The translations under genes and the position numbers were made by a program. This document shows, piece after piece, positions 35,882 through 44,605 of a stretch of 64,000 nt of DNA (positions within the stretch are counted from its first letter, which is position 1; each line of letters opens with the position of its first letter). The DNA is from Catonella morbi ATCC 51271 (GTDB taxonomy: Bacteria; Bacillota; Clostridia; Lachnospirales; Lachnospiraceae). The stretch spans positions 307,717 to 371,716 of the forward strand of contig NZ_KI535370.1 in NCBI RefSeq assembly GCF_000160035.2, in the 5' to 3' direction. The notes beneath the pieces were generated by a model. The model saw nothing but the letters and a program-made list of their open reading frames with translations, had not been told where the DNA came from and ran no database searches.

Positions 35882-37057
35882 ATGAAGAAACATTACTCTT
35901 TTGGCATAACCCTGATTGTGCTAACCTTTACCCTGCTATTTTGTCTGTATTCAAAGATCTATGCGGACGAATTATCCTCCGATAAAGATATCAGAGAACA
36001 CTACAGTAAAGCTATGGAAGATACCGATTATATCATTTTTAAGGCAAAGGTGCTTGAGATAGAGTATGATGATACTGCCGAAAAAAGAAATGTTTCTTTA
36101 GAGGCCGACATAAGATACCAGCATCTTAAAATAGAAATATTAGATGGAAGCCACAAGGGCGAAACCATGACTATAAGGCATACCATAGAAAGAATAATGC
36201 CCGGATATTATATTTTCAAAGCGGGGGATAAACTTTTAATCCGTGCAACAGAAGATAACGGCAAGATAGAAACCGTAAAAATACAGGAAAAAGTCAGGGA
36301 TACTCAGGTTTATCTGATAGTAGGTCTGTTCGTAACCCTGCTTTTAATTATAGGCGGAATAAAGGGGCTAAAAACTCTGGTTTCACTTGTTATAGCGGTA
36401 GCAATGATATTTTTCGGATACATACCTCTAATAATAAAAGGTGTGAGTCCCATACTTGCTTCACTCGGCATTTCCATACCTGTGGTTATAATAACTCTTA
36501 TTATTATAAGCGGAAAGAATATCAAAACTTTTGTTGCTATAATCGGAACTTCACTCGGAGTAATAATTTCAGGTATTTTAGCTTTTATCTTTGGAAACTT
36601 TGCGCATCTTACAGGTCTGGCGGATGACAGTTCCATAAGTCTTGCCTACATACCGCAGTTTAGAAATCTGGATTATAAGGGAATACTTTTCGGAACTATA
36701 CTGATAGGTGCAATAGGCGCAATCATGGATGTTGCAATCTCCATAGCTTCCGCACTTTATGAGATAAATGACCTTGATAAGAATATAAGCAAAAAAAATA
36801 TGATAATTTCAGGCATGAATATAGGAAAAGACATGATGGGTTCCATGTCAAACACTCTGATTCTCGCTTATGTAGGCACTACACTGCATTTGATTATTTT
36901 ATTTATAGTTTACAGGATCAGATTTACGGAAATCATCAATCTTGATTCTATCGCAACAGAGATAATCAGGGCTATGGCAGGAAGTATAGGGCTGATTATA
37001 ACCATCCCTGTCACCGTAGTGATAGGAACTGCCATTTATAAGAAAAAGAAGGCTTAA
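35882..37057 (+). CDS. YibE/F-family membrane protein
   Basis: This 391-residue protein has an N-terminal TM or signal segment (about 7-28), an extracytoplasmic beta-rich domain (about 30-140; GSHKGETMTIRHTIE, AGDKLLIRATEDNGK), and then a block of about seven TM segments. The block contains the family motif GAIGAIMDVAISIASALYEI and GKDMMGSMSNTLILAY. The family is widespread in Firmicutes, but its transport or signalling role is not established to my knowledge. It is monocistronic. Its flanks carry an 11-bp inverted match (GTAAGTAGCCA at 35632-35642 and its complement at 37064-37074). Confidence 0.88.
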   Translation: MKKHYSFGITLIVLTFTLLFCLYSKIYADELSSDKDIREHYSKAMEDTDYIIFKAKVLEIEYDDTAEKRNVSLEADIRYQHLKIEILDGSHKGETMTIRHTIERIMPGYYIFKAGDKLLIRATEDNGKIETVKIQEKVRDTQVYLIVGLFVTLLLIIGGIKGLKTLVSLVIAVAMIFFGYIPLIIKGVSPILASLGISIPVVIITLIIISGKNIKTFVAIIGTSLGVIISGILAFIFGNFAHLTGLADDSSISLAYIPQFRNLDYKGILFGTILIGAIGAIMDVAISIASALYEINDLDKNISKKNMIISGMNIGKDMMGSMSNTLILAYVGTTLHLIILFIVYRIRFTEIINLDSIATEIIRAMAGSIGLIITIPVTVVIGTAIYKKKKA

Positions 37058-37078
37058 TAAATTTGGCTACTTACGAAA

Positions 37079-37117
37079 AGAGGCTGTGAAGAAAATATTA
37101 ATCTCTTCACAGCCTCT
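37079..37117. terminator. Bidirectional terminator
   Basis: AGAGGCTGTGAAGA (37079-37092) pairs perfectly with its complement at 37104-37117. It separates the convergent YibE/F and GntR genes. Confidence 0.85.
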
Positions 37118-37120
37118 GTT

Positions 37121-37798
37121 TTATTCTTCTTCCGCCTCTGCAAGATGCATTCTGTTAATTGATTCCATTATATGATCGTGTGCATATTCCTCGGCAGCCT
37201 TTACATTTTTATTTCTTATAGCTTCAACTATTCTTTTATGTTCTAAAATTGAATGTTTCGCTCTCTTTTCTTCAGAAAGATTAACTTTTCTGACTTTTTG
37301 CGCATAATGGTGGTAGTCAACCAAGAGCTTTGATAAAACCCTGCTTCCACAGGCATGGTACAATGTTTTATGGAATTTATTATCTAATTCCACTACCTGT
37401 TCAAAATGTCCCTTCTTGGCATGGAATTCAGCTAAAAATACGGACTCTTCCATTTCCTCAAGCTGCTCTTCAGTTATATGTTCACAAGCCCAGGCTGCAC
37501 AAAGTCCTTCAAGATAAGACCTTATCATAAATATATCATTGACATCCTTATCTGAAATTCCTGTTACATAAGCTCCCTTATTTGGTATGATGGTTACCAG
37601 ACCTTCAAGTTCAAGCTGCCTTAATGCCTCCCTTACAGGAGTCCTGCTCACACCTAATTCTTTGCCTATAACCACTTCTTTAAGTTCTTCCATGTCCTTG
37701 TACTTACCAAGGAGAATATCCTCTCTCAGTTTTCCAAAAACTCTTCCTCTTAAAGAATAATTATCCGCAAGTTCATACGAATTGTCTATACTATCCAT
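37121..37798 (-). CDS. GntR-family regulator, FadR subfamily (FCD domain)
   Basis: This 225-residue regulator has an N-terminal winged helix (about residues 12-75; VFGKLREDILLGKY, GVSRTPVREALRQLELEGLV) and a C-terminal helical FCD effector domain (about 85-215). The FCD metal-site pattern includes DNKFHKTLYHACGS and EHKRIVEAI. The frame opens further upstream, but the predicted start of transcription lies inside that extension. I therefore choose the ATG at 37798, which has GGAGG ahead of it at a long spacing of 13. It overlaps no other gene. A perfect operator-like palindrome covers its own -10, indicating autorepression. The effector is unknown, probably a small carboxylate. Confidence 0.85.
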   Translation of the reverse strand: MDSIDNSYELADNYSLRGRVFGKLREDILLGKYKDMEELKEVVIGKELGVSRTPVREALRQLELEGLVTIIPNKGAYVTGISDKDVNDIFMIRSYLEGLCAAWACEHITEEQLEEMEESVFLAEFHAKKGHFEQVVELDNKFHKTLYHACGSRVLSKLLVDYHHYAQKVRKVNLSEEKRAKHSILEHKRIVEAIRNKNVKAAEEYAHDHIMESINRMHLAEAEEE

Positions 37799-37852
37799 TT
37801 TAACTTCAAAGCCTCCATGTGCTACAATCATACTGTTTTCTAATACTTGTAT

Positions 37853-37882
37853 CATTGTATACAATGTGGCATTTTATGTCAA
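37853..37882 (-). promoter_or_regulatory. Autoregulated promoter of the GntR gene
   Basis: TTGACA (37877-37882), 17 bases, TACAAT (37854-37859). The perfect palindrome CATTGTATACAATG (37853-37866), a FadR-subfamily type operator, covers the -10. Confidence 0.75.
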
Positions 37883-37995
37883 TAGTCAGCAGACAAATCA
37901 GTTTCTGTCACTGTCTGTTCGCAAAGGCAAATACGATAGTTTTATCTTCCGAATAATTCGATTATCTGCCTAATCAGGGTGGAAAGAGGTGAAAA

Positions 37996-38475
37996 TCAAA
38001 TGGTCAGGTCGTCAAGAGAAAAATCAATAACTTTGGAAAGGTCAGAGAGCTTCATCTCAACCTGATAACCGATTTTGCCTGCACTGAAGATAATTATATC
38101 TCTGTTTTCTGCACTTTTATCAATAAAAGTTTTGAAAGGCTTCTTCATTCCTATAGGAGAACAGCCACCATGCACATAGCCGGTTAATGGCAAAAGTTCC
38201 TTTGATTTAAGCATTTCAACACTTTTCTCCCCTGCTGCCTTAGCAGCCTTTTTCAGGTCAAGTTCCTCCTCAACCGGAATTACAAAGACATAGTTCGTCC
38301 CTGATTTTGATGTGGTTACAAGAGTTTTAAATACATCAGCAGGGTTTTGTCCCAAAATCTTTGCTACCTCAACTCCGTTAGTGGTTGGTGTGTCTACATA
38401 GCAATGGCTTGTATATTCAACCTTCTTGCTATCCAAAACTCTCATTACATTGGTTTTTTCTTCGTGTTTTGACAT
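37996..38475 (-). CDS. ybaK: YbaK/EbsC-type aminoacyl-tRNA deacylase
   Basis: This 159-residue cytosolic editing enzyme is predicted to hydrolyse Cys-tRNA(Pro) formed by mischarging. Family features are KKVEYTSHCYVDTP near the start, FKTLVTTSKSG with the key Lys, and VHGGCSPIGMKKPF. Length is typical of YbaK. AAGGATG lies ahead of the ATG. It is followed after 41 bases upstream (gene order) by the ArsC/Spx-like gene on the same strand, so the two may be co-transcribed. Confidence 0.92.
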   Translation of the reverse strand: MSKHEEKTNVMRVLDSKKVEYTSHCYVDTPTTNGVEVAKILGQNPADVFKTLVTTSKSGTNYVFVIPVEEELDLKKAAKAAGEKSVEMLKSKELLPLTGYVHGGCSPIGMKKPFKTFIDKSAENRDIIIFSAGKIGYQVEMKLSDLSKVIDFSLDDLTI

Positions 38476-38515
38476 TTTTCATCCTTTTGTTTAAATGATA
38501 TCCTTCAGTCAGGCT

Positions 38516-38869
38516 TTACTTAGTTAAGTTTTCGCTCCATTCCGCTTCCTTAAAGCCCACAAGCACAGTTTTATCCTTAACAACAATAGGACGTTTTACA
38601 AGCATTCCATTCGTGGCAAGAAGTTTAAGCTGTTCTTCTTCATTCATTCCAGGAAGTTTATCCTTTAACTGCATTTCCTTGTATAACATTCCACTTGTGT
38701 TAAAGAACTTCTTAAGAGGAAGTCCACTTTTAGCAAACCATTCTTTTAACTCATCATAAGATGGATTTTCCTCCACTATGTAACGTGCAGTATATTTTAC
38801 ACCTTTTTCATCCAGCCATTTCCTTGCTTTAATACAGGTAGAGCATTTTGGATAATATATAAATAACAT
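38516..38869 (-). CDS. ArsC/Spx-family thioredoxin-fold protein
   Basis: This 117-residue cytosolic protein belongs to the arsenate-reductase-like family. The CSTC motif (residues 9-12 of YYPKCSTCIKARKWL) resembles the redox CxxC of Spx, while KRPIVV near residue 93 matches the ArsC/YffB group. No arsenic-resistance genes are adjacent, so a general redox or Spx/MgsR-like regulatory role is as likely as arsenate reduction. Start by GGAAGGTG. Confidence 0.88.
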   Translation of the reverse strand: MLFIYYPKCSTCIKARKWLDEKGVKYTARYIVEENPSYDELKEWFAKSGLPLKKFFNTSGMLYKEMQLKDKLPGMNEEEQLKLLATNGMLVKRPIVVKDKTVLVGFKEAEWSENLTK

Positions 38870-38913
38870 TTTTTCACCTTCCTTTGTAATTATTATTTAT
38901 ACAATTTTACATT

Positions 38914-41310
38914 TTATGCAGTAAGCAGCTCTGTTATAGCTCCCTTTACATATTGACTGTTGCAGATAGAGCATACTTCTCCCAAAACAAAAGTATGTCC
39001 ATTTTTCTCTAGCTTCTTAACACTTTCAAAAATTTCACCCTTTACATCATTATAAATCTGCGCCTTATTCAACAGGTTAAATATCTTGTTTTCCAAGATT
39101 TCATTTGAATTATAAACCGAAGCTGCCTTTATTTTAACAATAATATCATCTTCAAGCGATATGTAAGGAAGACTGATAATCAAGACATTTCTATCAGTAT
39201 CATAGTTTGTTTCGATAGGTTCTATTGTCTTATCTCCCGATTCAATATGCAAAAATTCAAATTCCCTTATTCCATAAAAATGTAAATGGTATTTTCTCTC
39301 ACTTATACCATCTGATATAATACCATCCGCTTTTGAAATAGTAAAGATATAATCTTTTTCATCTATGCTGTCATTATTTACCAACTCATTCTTAAATTCT
39401 GTATATCTCCAATCCGCCTTATCAAATTCAGATAATTCAGCATTATCCTCAGCAAGGGTAAATTCACCACAAGCTCCTGTAAATACGTACAGATCCATTT
39501 TCTCCGGATTATTTATCTCATTGCCGGTACATCTTGCATCAAGAGGTAAGATAGTACCTAATTTTGCAAAAACTCCTATATTATCTATATCTCTATAAAT
39601 TTCAATTTCTCTTCCTCCTTTATATTTTACCCCTGTAAATATATCCACCCACTCTCCATCAGGTAAATACATTTTTGATTTTGCCATACAACTGCTAACT
39701 TCATTTTTTTCTGTAATAGGGCATACCAGTAAATTTTCTCCGAAATAATATTCATTTCTATATTTATAAGCTACAAATTTTTCAGAATCATAATAATACA
39801 AAGGCAGAATCAAAGGTATACCCTCTCTATTTGCTCTCAAGTTCATTGTATATAAATAAGGTATGAGCTGTTGCCTAAGCCTCAAATATCTTTTTACAAC
39901 CTTTTCAGTAATAGGATTATAATTCCAAGGTTCTTTGCCCAAAAATTCATTAGATGTACTATGTAATCGCATTATAGGCGAAAATACACCAAACTGTACC
40001 CAACGTGTAAATAACTCATCATCTCTTACCCCATTCATATGCCCACCTATATCATGGCTCCACCAGCCATATCCTATATTAGACGCTGTCGAAGTGAAAT
40101 ATGGCTGAAAATTAAGACTTTCCCAGCTTATTACAGTATCACCTGAAAATCCTACCGGATATCTATGACTTCCCGGGCCTGCATATCTTGAAAGTATGAG
40201 TCCTCTTTTACCATTCTTTTTTGCATCTATGTAATGAAAATGGTTTAATAGCCACAATGGGTCTAATCCTTTTACACCGGAATTACTTCCCTGCTGCCAG
40301 TCTAACCACCAAAAATCCACCCCATCAGCTTCAAGTTTATGATGAACATACTTAAAATACCCTTCTCTGAATTTAGAATCTGCTATATCAAACAGTATTG
40401 GGTCTTCATTTTTAACATCAATCTCCATAAACTCTGCAAACTCAGGATAAACATCCTCAAATGCCCTGATTCCATCTGCCGGATGTACATTTAGTGTTAC
40501 CTTGTAATTATTTTCATGTAGCTCCCCTAAAAATTCTTTTGGATTATCAAATAATTTTCTATTCCAAGTATAACCCGTCCAGCCTGTGCCATACTTAGCA
40601 TCTACTTCTGTTATATGCCAGTCCATATCCAATACAGCCACATTAAATGGAATATTTTCAGCATTAAACCTATCTATTAGCGCTTTATAGCTTTCTCTGG
40701 TATATTTATAATATCTACTCCACCAATTACCCAGAGCATATCTAGGCAGAAGTGGTACACTGCCACTTAAACGATAAAAGTCCTTTATTGCTGTAAGATA
40801 ATCTGTGCCATATCCAAAAAAGTAAATATCCTCAGCCTCTTCATCATCCCTGTGTTCAAAACCTTTATCAGTCAGAAGCATTGAACTGCTATCATCAAGC
40901 ACAGACCATAAATTCCAAGAAATTATTCCATCTCCAAGAGGAATCTCTCCATTTACTCCATCCAGAGTCCTTGCTGTACCCTTCAGACTCTCATTTGTGT
41001 CTCCATAATGCCATATCCCTGAAGTTGTAAGTGCATTTCCTGCTATATTTATCTTCAGTCCTTCTTTGCTAAAAGGTCTTTCATCATAATTTAATCTAAG
41101 ATATTTCGTTATTATAGTCAGATTTTTCTCTGCAGATTCAACTCTAAACTCAAACTCATCAAACTTTCTATTTAATACTGTTTGAGTTGCTGCATCCGTA
41201 AATATATTTTTTTTACTATACTCCAACCGTATCAGCCTATCCGTCAACAGACTTATACGATAACCTTCACCTTGAATAATCATACTCTTATCAGTTTTTA
41301 TATTTTCCAT
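38914..41310 (-). CDS. GH31 alpha-glucosidase/alpha-xylosidase
   Basis: This 798-residue enzyme has no signal peptide and so is probably cytosolic. An N-terminal beta-sandwich precedes the GH31 barrel. The nucleophile is Asp337 in FWWLDWQQG and the acid/base is Asp391 in VGFSGDTVISW, with SRYAGPGSHRYP and WWSHDIGGH also typical. Beta-rich C-terminal domains follow. The GH31 family covers alpha-glucosidases, alpha-xylosidases and sulfoquinovosidases, and the exact bond is not certain. It is the last gene of a unit after two permeases and a binding lipoprotein, so it should degrade the imported oligosaccharide. AGGAGAATTAG precedes the ATG. Confidence 0.93.
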   Translation of the reverse strand: MENIKTDKSMIIQGEGYRISLLTDRLIRLEYSKKNIFTDAATQTVLNRKFDEFEFRVESAEKNLTIITKYLRLNYDERPFSKEGLKINIAGNALTTSGIWHYGDTNESLKGTARTLDGVNGEIPLGDGIISWNLWSVLDDSSSMLLTDKGFEHRDDEEAEDIYFFGYGTDYLTAIKDFYRLSGSVPLLPRYALGNWWSRYYKYTRESYKALIDRFNAENIPFNVAVLDMDWHITEVDAKYGTGWTGYTWNRKLFDNPKEFLGELHENNYKVTLNVHPADGIRAFEDVYPEFAEFMEIDVKNEDPILFDIADSKFREGYFKYVHHKLEADGVDFWWLDWQQGSNSGVKGLDPLWLLNHFHYIDAKKNGKRGLILSRYAGPGSHRYPVGFSGDTVISWESLNFQPYFTSTASNIGYGWWSHDIGGHMNGVRDDELFTRWVQFGVFSPIMRLHSTSNEFLGKEPWNYNPITEKVVKRYLRLRQQLIPYLYTMNLRANREGIPLILPLYYYDSEKFVAYKYRNEYYFGENLLVCPITEKNEVSSCMAKSKMYLPDGEWVDIFTGVKYKGGREIEIYRDIDNIGVFAKLGTILPLDARCTGNEINNPEKMDLYVFTGACGEFTLAEDNAELSEFDKADWRYTEFKNELVNNDSIDEKDYIFTISKADGIISDGISERKYHLHFYGIREFEFLHIESGDKTIEPIETNYDTDRNVLIISLPYISLEDDIIVKIKAASVYNSNEILENKIFNLLNKAQIYNDVKGEIFESVKKLEKNGHTFVLGEVCSICNSQYVKGAITELLTA

Positions 41311-41321
41311 TCTAATTCTCC

Positions 41322-42161
41322 TTATCCTTTAATACCTGAGGTAGCAATTGATGCCTGAACCTGCTCCTGCGCTATTACATATAATATAATTCCAGGCAAT
41401 ATTACAACCGTCAATGCCGCAAATAACCTTGTATAATTATAAGAAAATGCCTCTGTAAAGAACTGTAGCGCCAGAGGCAAGGTTCTTGTCAGATCTGACG
41501 ACGTTAAAATTGAAGCATAAAAATATTCATTCCAGTTTCCTAAAAACATCAGTATTCCTGCTGTAGCCAGCCCACCTTTAGCCAAAGGAAGGTTAATCTT
41601 AAAAAATACAGTAAAAAAATTTGCTCCTTCTATGACTGCAGCTTCATCCAGAGATTTCGGAACAGACATAAATGCAGGTTTTAAAATAAATATTGATATT
41701 GCGAGTCCCATAGACATATAAACCAAAGCTACACCCCAAATATTATCATATAAATTAAGCTTAGTTACCAGTGAAAACAACGGTTGTGCCTTAGACTGCA
41801 CCGGAACTAGAAGTGTTATTGTATATAATATAAAAATGATATTTTTTCCTGGAAATTCATATTTTGCAAGGACATAACTTCCCATAGCAAAAAAAACAAG
41901 TGCTATTACAGTTGAGCTTACCGAAATTAAAGTTGAATTCACAAAATATCTAAAAAAATTATATTTTGAAAATATATAAGCAAATGCATCAAAACTTATA
42001 CTCGTAGGAAGCGAAAATGGACTCGAAAGTATCTGAGCATTTGTTTTAAAGGCTGACATAACTACCCATATTATTGGGAATATCGAAATTATTATCGTAA
42101 ACAGTAATAACGCATAAATAAATGTTTTAGAGAGAAGCTTCTTTATATTTTCTATCATCAT
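41322..42161 (-). CDS. Sugar ABC permease, MalG type
   Basis: This 279-residue protein has six predicted TM segments. The EAA loop is LDEAAVIEGANFFTVFFKINLP, and the C-terminus QASIATSGIKG is typical of MalG/AraQ-type subunits. It is separated from the MalF partner by nine bases and from the GH31 gene by eleven, in one operon. GGGAGGG precedes the ATG. It presumably uses a shared ATPase encoded elsewhere. Confidence 0.94.
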   Translation of the reverse strand: MMIENIKKLLSKTFIYALLLFTIIISIFPIIWVVMSAFKTNAQILSSPFSLPTSISFDAFAYIFSKYNFFRYFVNSTLISVSSTVIALVFFAMGSYVLAKYEFPGKNIIFILYTITLLVPVQSKAQPLFSLVTKLNLYDNIWGVALVYMSMGLAISIFILKPAFMSVPKSLDEAAVIEGANFFTVFFKINLPLAKGGLATAGILMFLGNWNEYFYASILTSSDLTRTLPLALQFFTEAFSYNYTRLFAALTVVILPGIILYVIAQEQVQASIATSGIKG

Positions 42162-42170
42162 TTTCCCTCC

Positions 42171-43067
42171 CTAATATACCCTTTCATTCATTCTGAACAA
42201 CTTATTTATTATCCATAATACCAAAAGTCCCAGTATGAACATTATCACTCCATTTGCATTGGCATAACCATATTTTAGATCAAGTACAGACTTTACAAGT
42301 ATTATAGGAAGATTCATTGTATCATCTCCCGGTCCACCTGCTGTAGTAAGGGCAATTTGTTCATACATTGCAACTCTTGCTGTAACTGATGCAATTATAG
42401 AGGTTCCTATTGCATTTCGGCATAATGGAAGCTGTATGTGCCTTACAATCTGGAGATTTGAAGCTCCATCAACTCTTGAAGCTTCAAAAAGCTCAGACGG
42501 AATTGCAAATAGGTCATTTAAAACTATAAGTGTTACAATGACTGCATAAAATAACCATGTAAGAGTTACGGCTATAAATGCAAATGGTGATTTATAGAAC
42601 CATTGTATATGAAAATCCGGATTAAATTTTCTTACAAGATTGTTTATCATACCCATGTCATCATTAAATATAAATCTATATATCATAGCCCAGGCGGCTG
42701 CACTTATTACATTTGGTATCATAAATACTGCTCTTGTAAATTTCCAGCCAAATGGCTTTTTAAATATCGCAAATGCTACAAGCACTCCAAAACCAACATG
42801 AAAAATTGTAGCAATAATAGCCCATATTAAAAGATTTTTCAATGAACCTTTAAAGGCAGCATTATTAAATAGCCGGATATAATTTTCTAAACCGATAAAC
42901 TTTGGTTTGTTAAATCCATCCCATTTTGTAAATGAGGTATATATCACAGTAAATATCGGCTGTATATAAAACGTTGCAAAAATTATAAATGATGGGAGCA
43001 AAAAAAGATATATCCATTTATAATTTTTTCGTTCAAGTTTACTTATATGTGGTTTAATAATCTTCAT
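42171..43067 (-). CDS. Sugar ABC permease, MalF type
   Basis: This 298-residue membrane protein has six predicted TM segments. The EAA loop is LFEASRVDGASNLQIVRHIQLP, and the N-terminal pattern is WIYLFLLPSFIIFATFYIQPIF. It forms a channel with the next gene. An intercistronic hairpin at 43104-43135 precedes it, which likely lowers expression relative to the binding protein. Confidence 0.94.
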   Translation of the reverse strand: MKIIKPHISKLERKNYKWIYLFLLPSFIIFATFYIQPIFTVIYTSFTKWDGFNKPKFIGLENYIRLFNNAAFKGSLKNLLIWAIIATIFHVGFGVLVAFAIFKKPFGWKFTRAVFMIPNVISAAAWAMIYRFIFNDDMGMINNLVRKFNPDFHIQWFYKSPFAFIAVTLTWLFYAVIVTLIVLNDLFAIPSELFEASRVDGASNLQIVRHIQLPLCRNAIGTSIIASVTARVAMYEQIALTTAGGPGDDTMNLPIILVKSVLDLKYGYANANGVIMFILGLLVLWIINKLFRMNERVY

Positions 43068-43103
43068 TTTTGTCTCCTGTCAAACTTACTGTATAAAAAA
43101 TTT

Positions 43104-43135
43104 AAGCTCCCAGGAGCAAATGCTAAAGGGAGCAT
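43104..43135 (-). terminator. Intercistronic hairpin (attenuator-like)
   Basis: GCTCCC (43128-43133 on the minus strand) and GGGAGC (43106-43111) form the stem, followed on the minus strand by an A/T-rich tract with six T. It lies between the binding lipoprotein and permease genes. Partial termination would give excess binding protein. Confidence 0.55.
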
Positions 43136-43151
43136 AAATTTATACCTTTAA

Positions 43152-44522
43152 TTACTGTTTTGCCTCCTCAGCCTTCTTTGTAAGCTCTGCACAGAATTCT
43201 TCCGGAGTGAGCGTATTGTCTATTAATTTTGGGAGAAGTTTTCCAAATTCCGTCTCAGATATTGATGCAGGGAAAATATCTCCGGTTGTTGCTACATATT
43301 TTGTGTTTTCATTCATACTCTGATCAAGCTGATAAAGTATACGATTTTCTTTAAGTTTATTAAGAAAATCTTCACTATGCTTGATATTAGGTGTGTTTCC
43401 ACCTTCTGCAAGAATAAATGCTTCCATTTCTTCCTTAGAACATCTGAATGTTAAAAATGCCTTTGCAGCTTCTTTCTGCTCATCACTTGCTGCATTAGAT
43501 ATCCAGAACTCACCATAGCCCCTTGGATTAGCCAAGGCCACATTCCCCGGATAAATTGTGGTCTTTACATTTTTGCCATCAAAGCCATTACTCCATTTAT
43601 CCTTTGCATCCTCATTAAATTCAGAGGCCATCCATGATCCGTTACAGATAACCGCAGCATTATTACTCATAAATGCGTTGGCAGCATCGGCATAAGCTGC
43701 TCCAACAGTATTGCTTGATGCATATTTTTGTAAGAACTCTTTTAGTTTGGTTACTGCATTTATCATAATAGGATTGTTATAATCCCATACTTTATCAGCA
43801 GTATTATTATTAATAAAATCTACTCCACCTTCCTCATTTGCAATAATTGCAGCCAACATGAGAGCAGATGTCCAGGCATTTTCAGCAGTCATAAAAGCCA
43901 TCTTATTTTCACCGAGGCTCTTCATAAACTCATCTATACTCATGTCCCTTATATCTTTTTCAGGCTTATAAAGAGCTTCATTATAATACAGTCCAATAGG
44001 TCTTATAACAGTAAGTGGTACACAAATAAGTTTACCATCTACCGTACAGAACTCTCTAGATTCTTTTATCCATTGTGCTGATATCTCAGGGTTTTGGTTT
44101 GCATATTCAGTAAGATCATACGCCATATCATTCTCAAGAATAGCCTGTTTAAACCACTGTGTGTCTATACCACCGGAGCCTGGAGCATGTATAATTGTTG
44201 GTAATTTATTCTGAGCTGCAAGCTGTTTTATCTTCTCAGCATAAGAATCCTGAACTACTTCTTCTACAGTTATCTTATACTTTCCTTCATATTTTTTATT
44301 AAACCTTTCTATTTGAGGCAAAAAGAAAACCGCCCCAACATTCTCACCTGCCAGAAAGGTAGGAAGTTTCAGTTCAACCACTTCCTGTGTCGCAGCTCCA
44401 TCAGAAGTCTTTTGTCCAGACTCTGCACTCTTAGGTTTGCCACTATTACTACCTCCACACGCAATTAGTGAGAAGGCAGTTACCATTGCCATTCCAAGTG
44501 CCATAATTTTTTTAACTTTCAT
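43152..44522 (-). CDS. Sugar ABC transporter substrate-binding lipoprotein
   Basis: This 456-residue exported lipoprotein has a signal with lipobox LIAC near residue 22, a short linker, and a family-1 solute-binding fold. Fold features are RFNKKYEGKYKITVEEVVQDSYAEKIKQLAAQNKLPTIIH and the late NPRGYGEFWISNAASDEQKEAAKAFL. It heads the operon with the two permeases and GH31 enzyme and lies just after a LacI-type regulator. GGAGGAG precedes the ATG. Confidence 0.92.
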   Translation of the reverse strand: MKVKKIMALGMAMVTAFSLIACGGSNSGKPKSAESGQKTSDGAATQEVVELKLPTFLAGENVGAVFFLPQIERFNKKYEGKYKITVEEVVQDSYAEKIKQLAAQNKLPTIIHAPGSGGIDTQWFKQAILENDMAYDLTEYANQNPEISAQWIKESREFCTVDGKLICVPLTVIRPIGLYYNEALYKPEKDIRDMSIDEFMKSLGENKMAFMTAENAWTSALMLAAIIANEEGGVDFINNNTADKVWDYNNPIMINAVTKLKEFLQKYASSNTVGAAYADAANAFMSNNAAVICNGSWMASEFNEDAKDKWSNGFDGKNVKTTIYPGNVALANPRGYGEFWISNAASDEQKEAAKAFLTFRCSKEEMEAFILAEGGNTPNIKHSEDFLNKLKENRILYQLDQSMNENTKYVATTGDIFPASISETEFGKLLPKLIDNTLTPEEFCAELTKKAEEAKQ

Positions 44523-44605
44523 ATCTCTCCTCCTTAAAATATATTTGCTGAATCACTTTATTTAATGATTCTGTTTTAAAATTTCTTTACTTTTAATAAT
44601 AGTAT

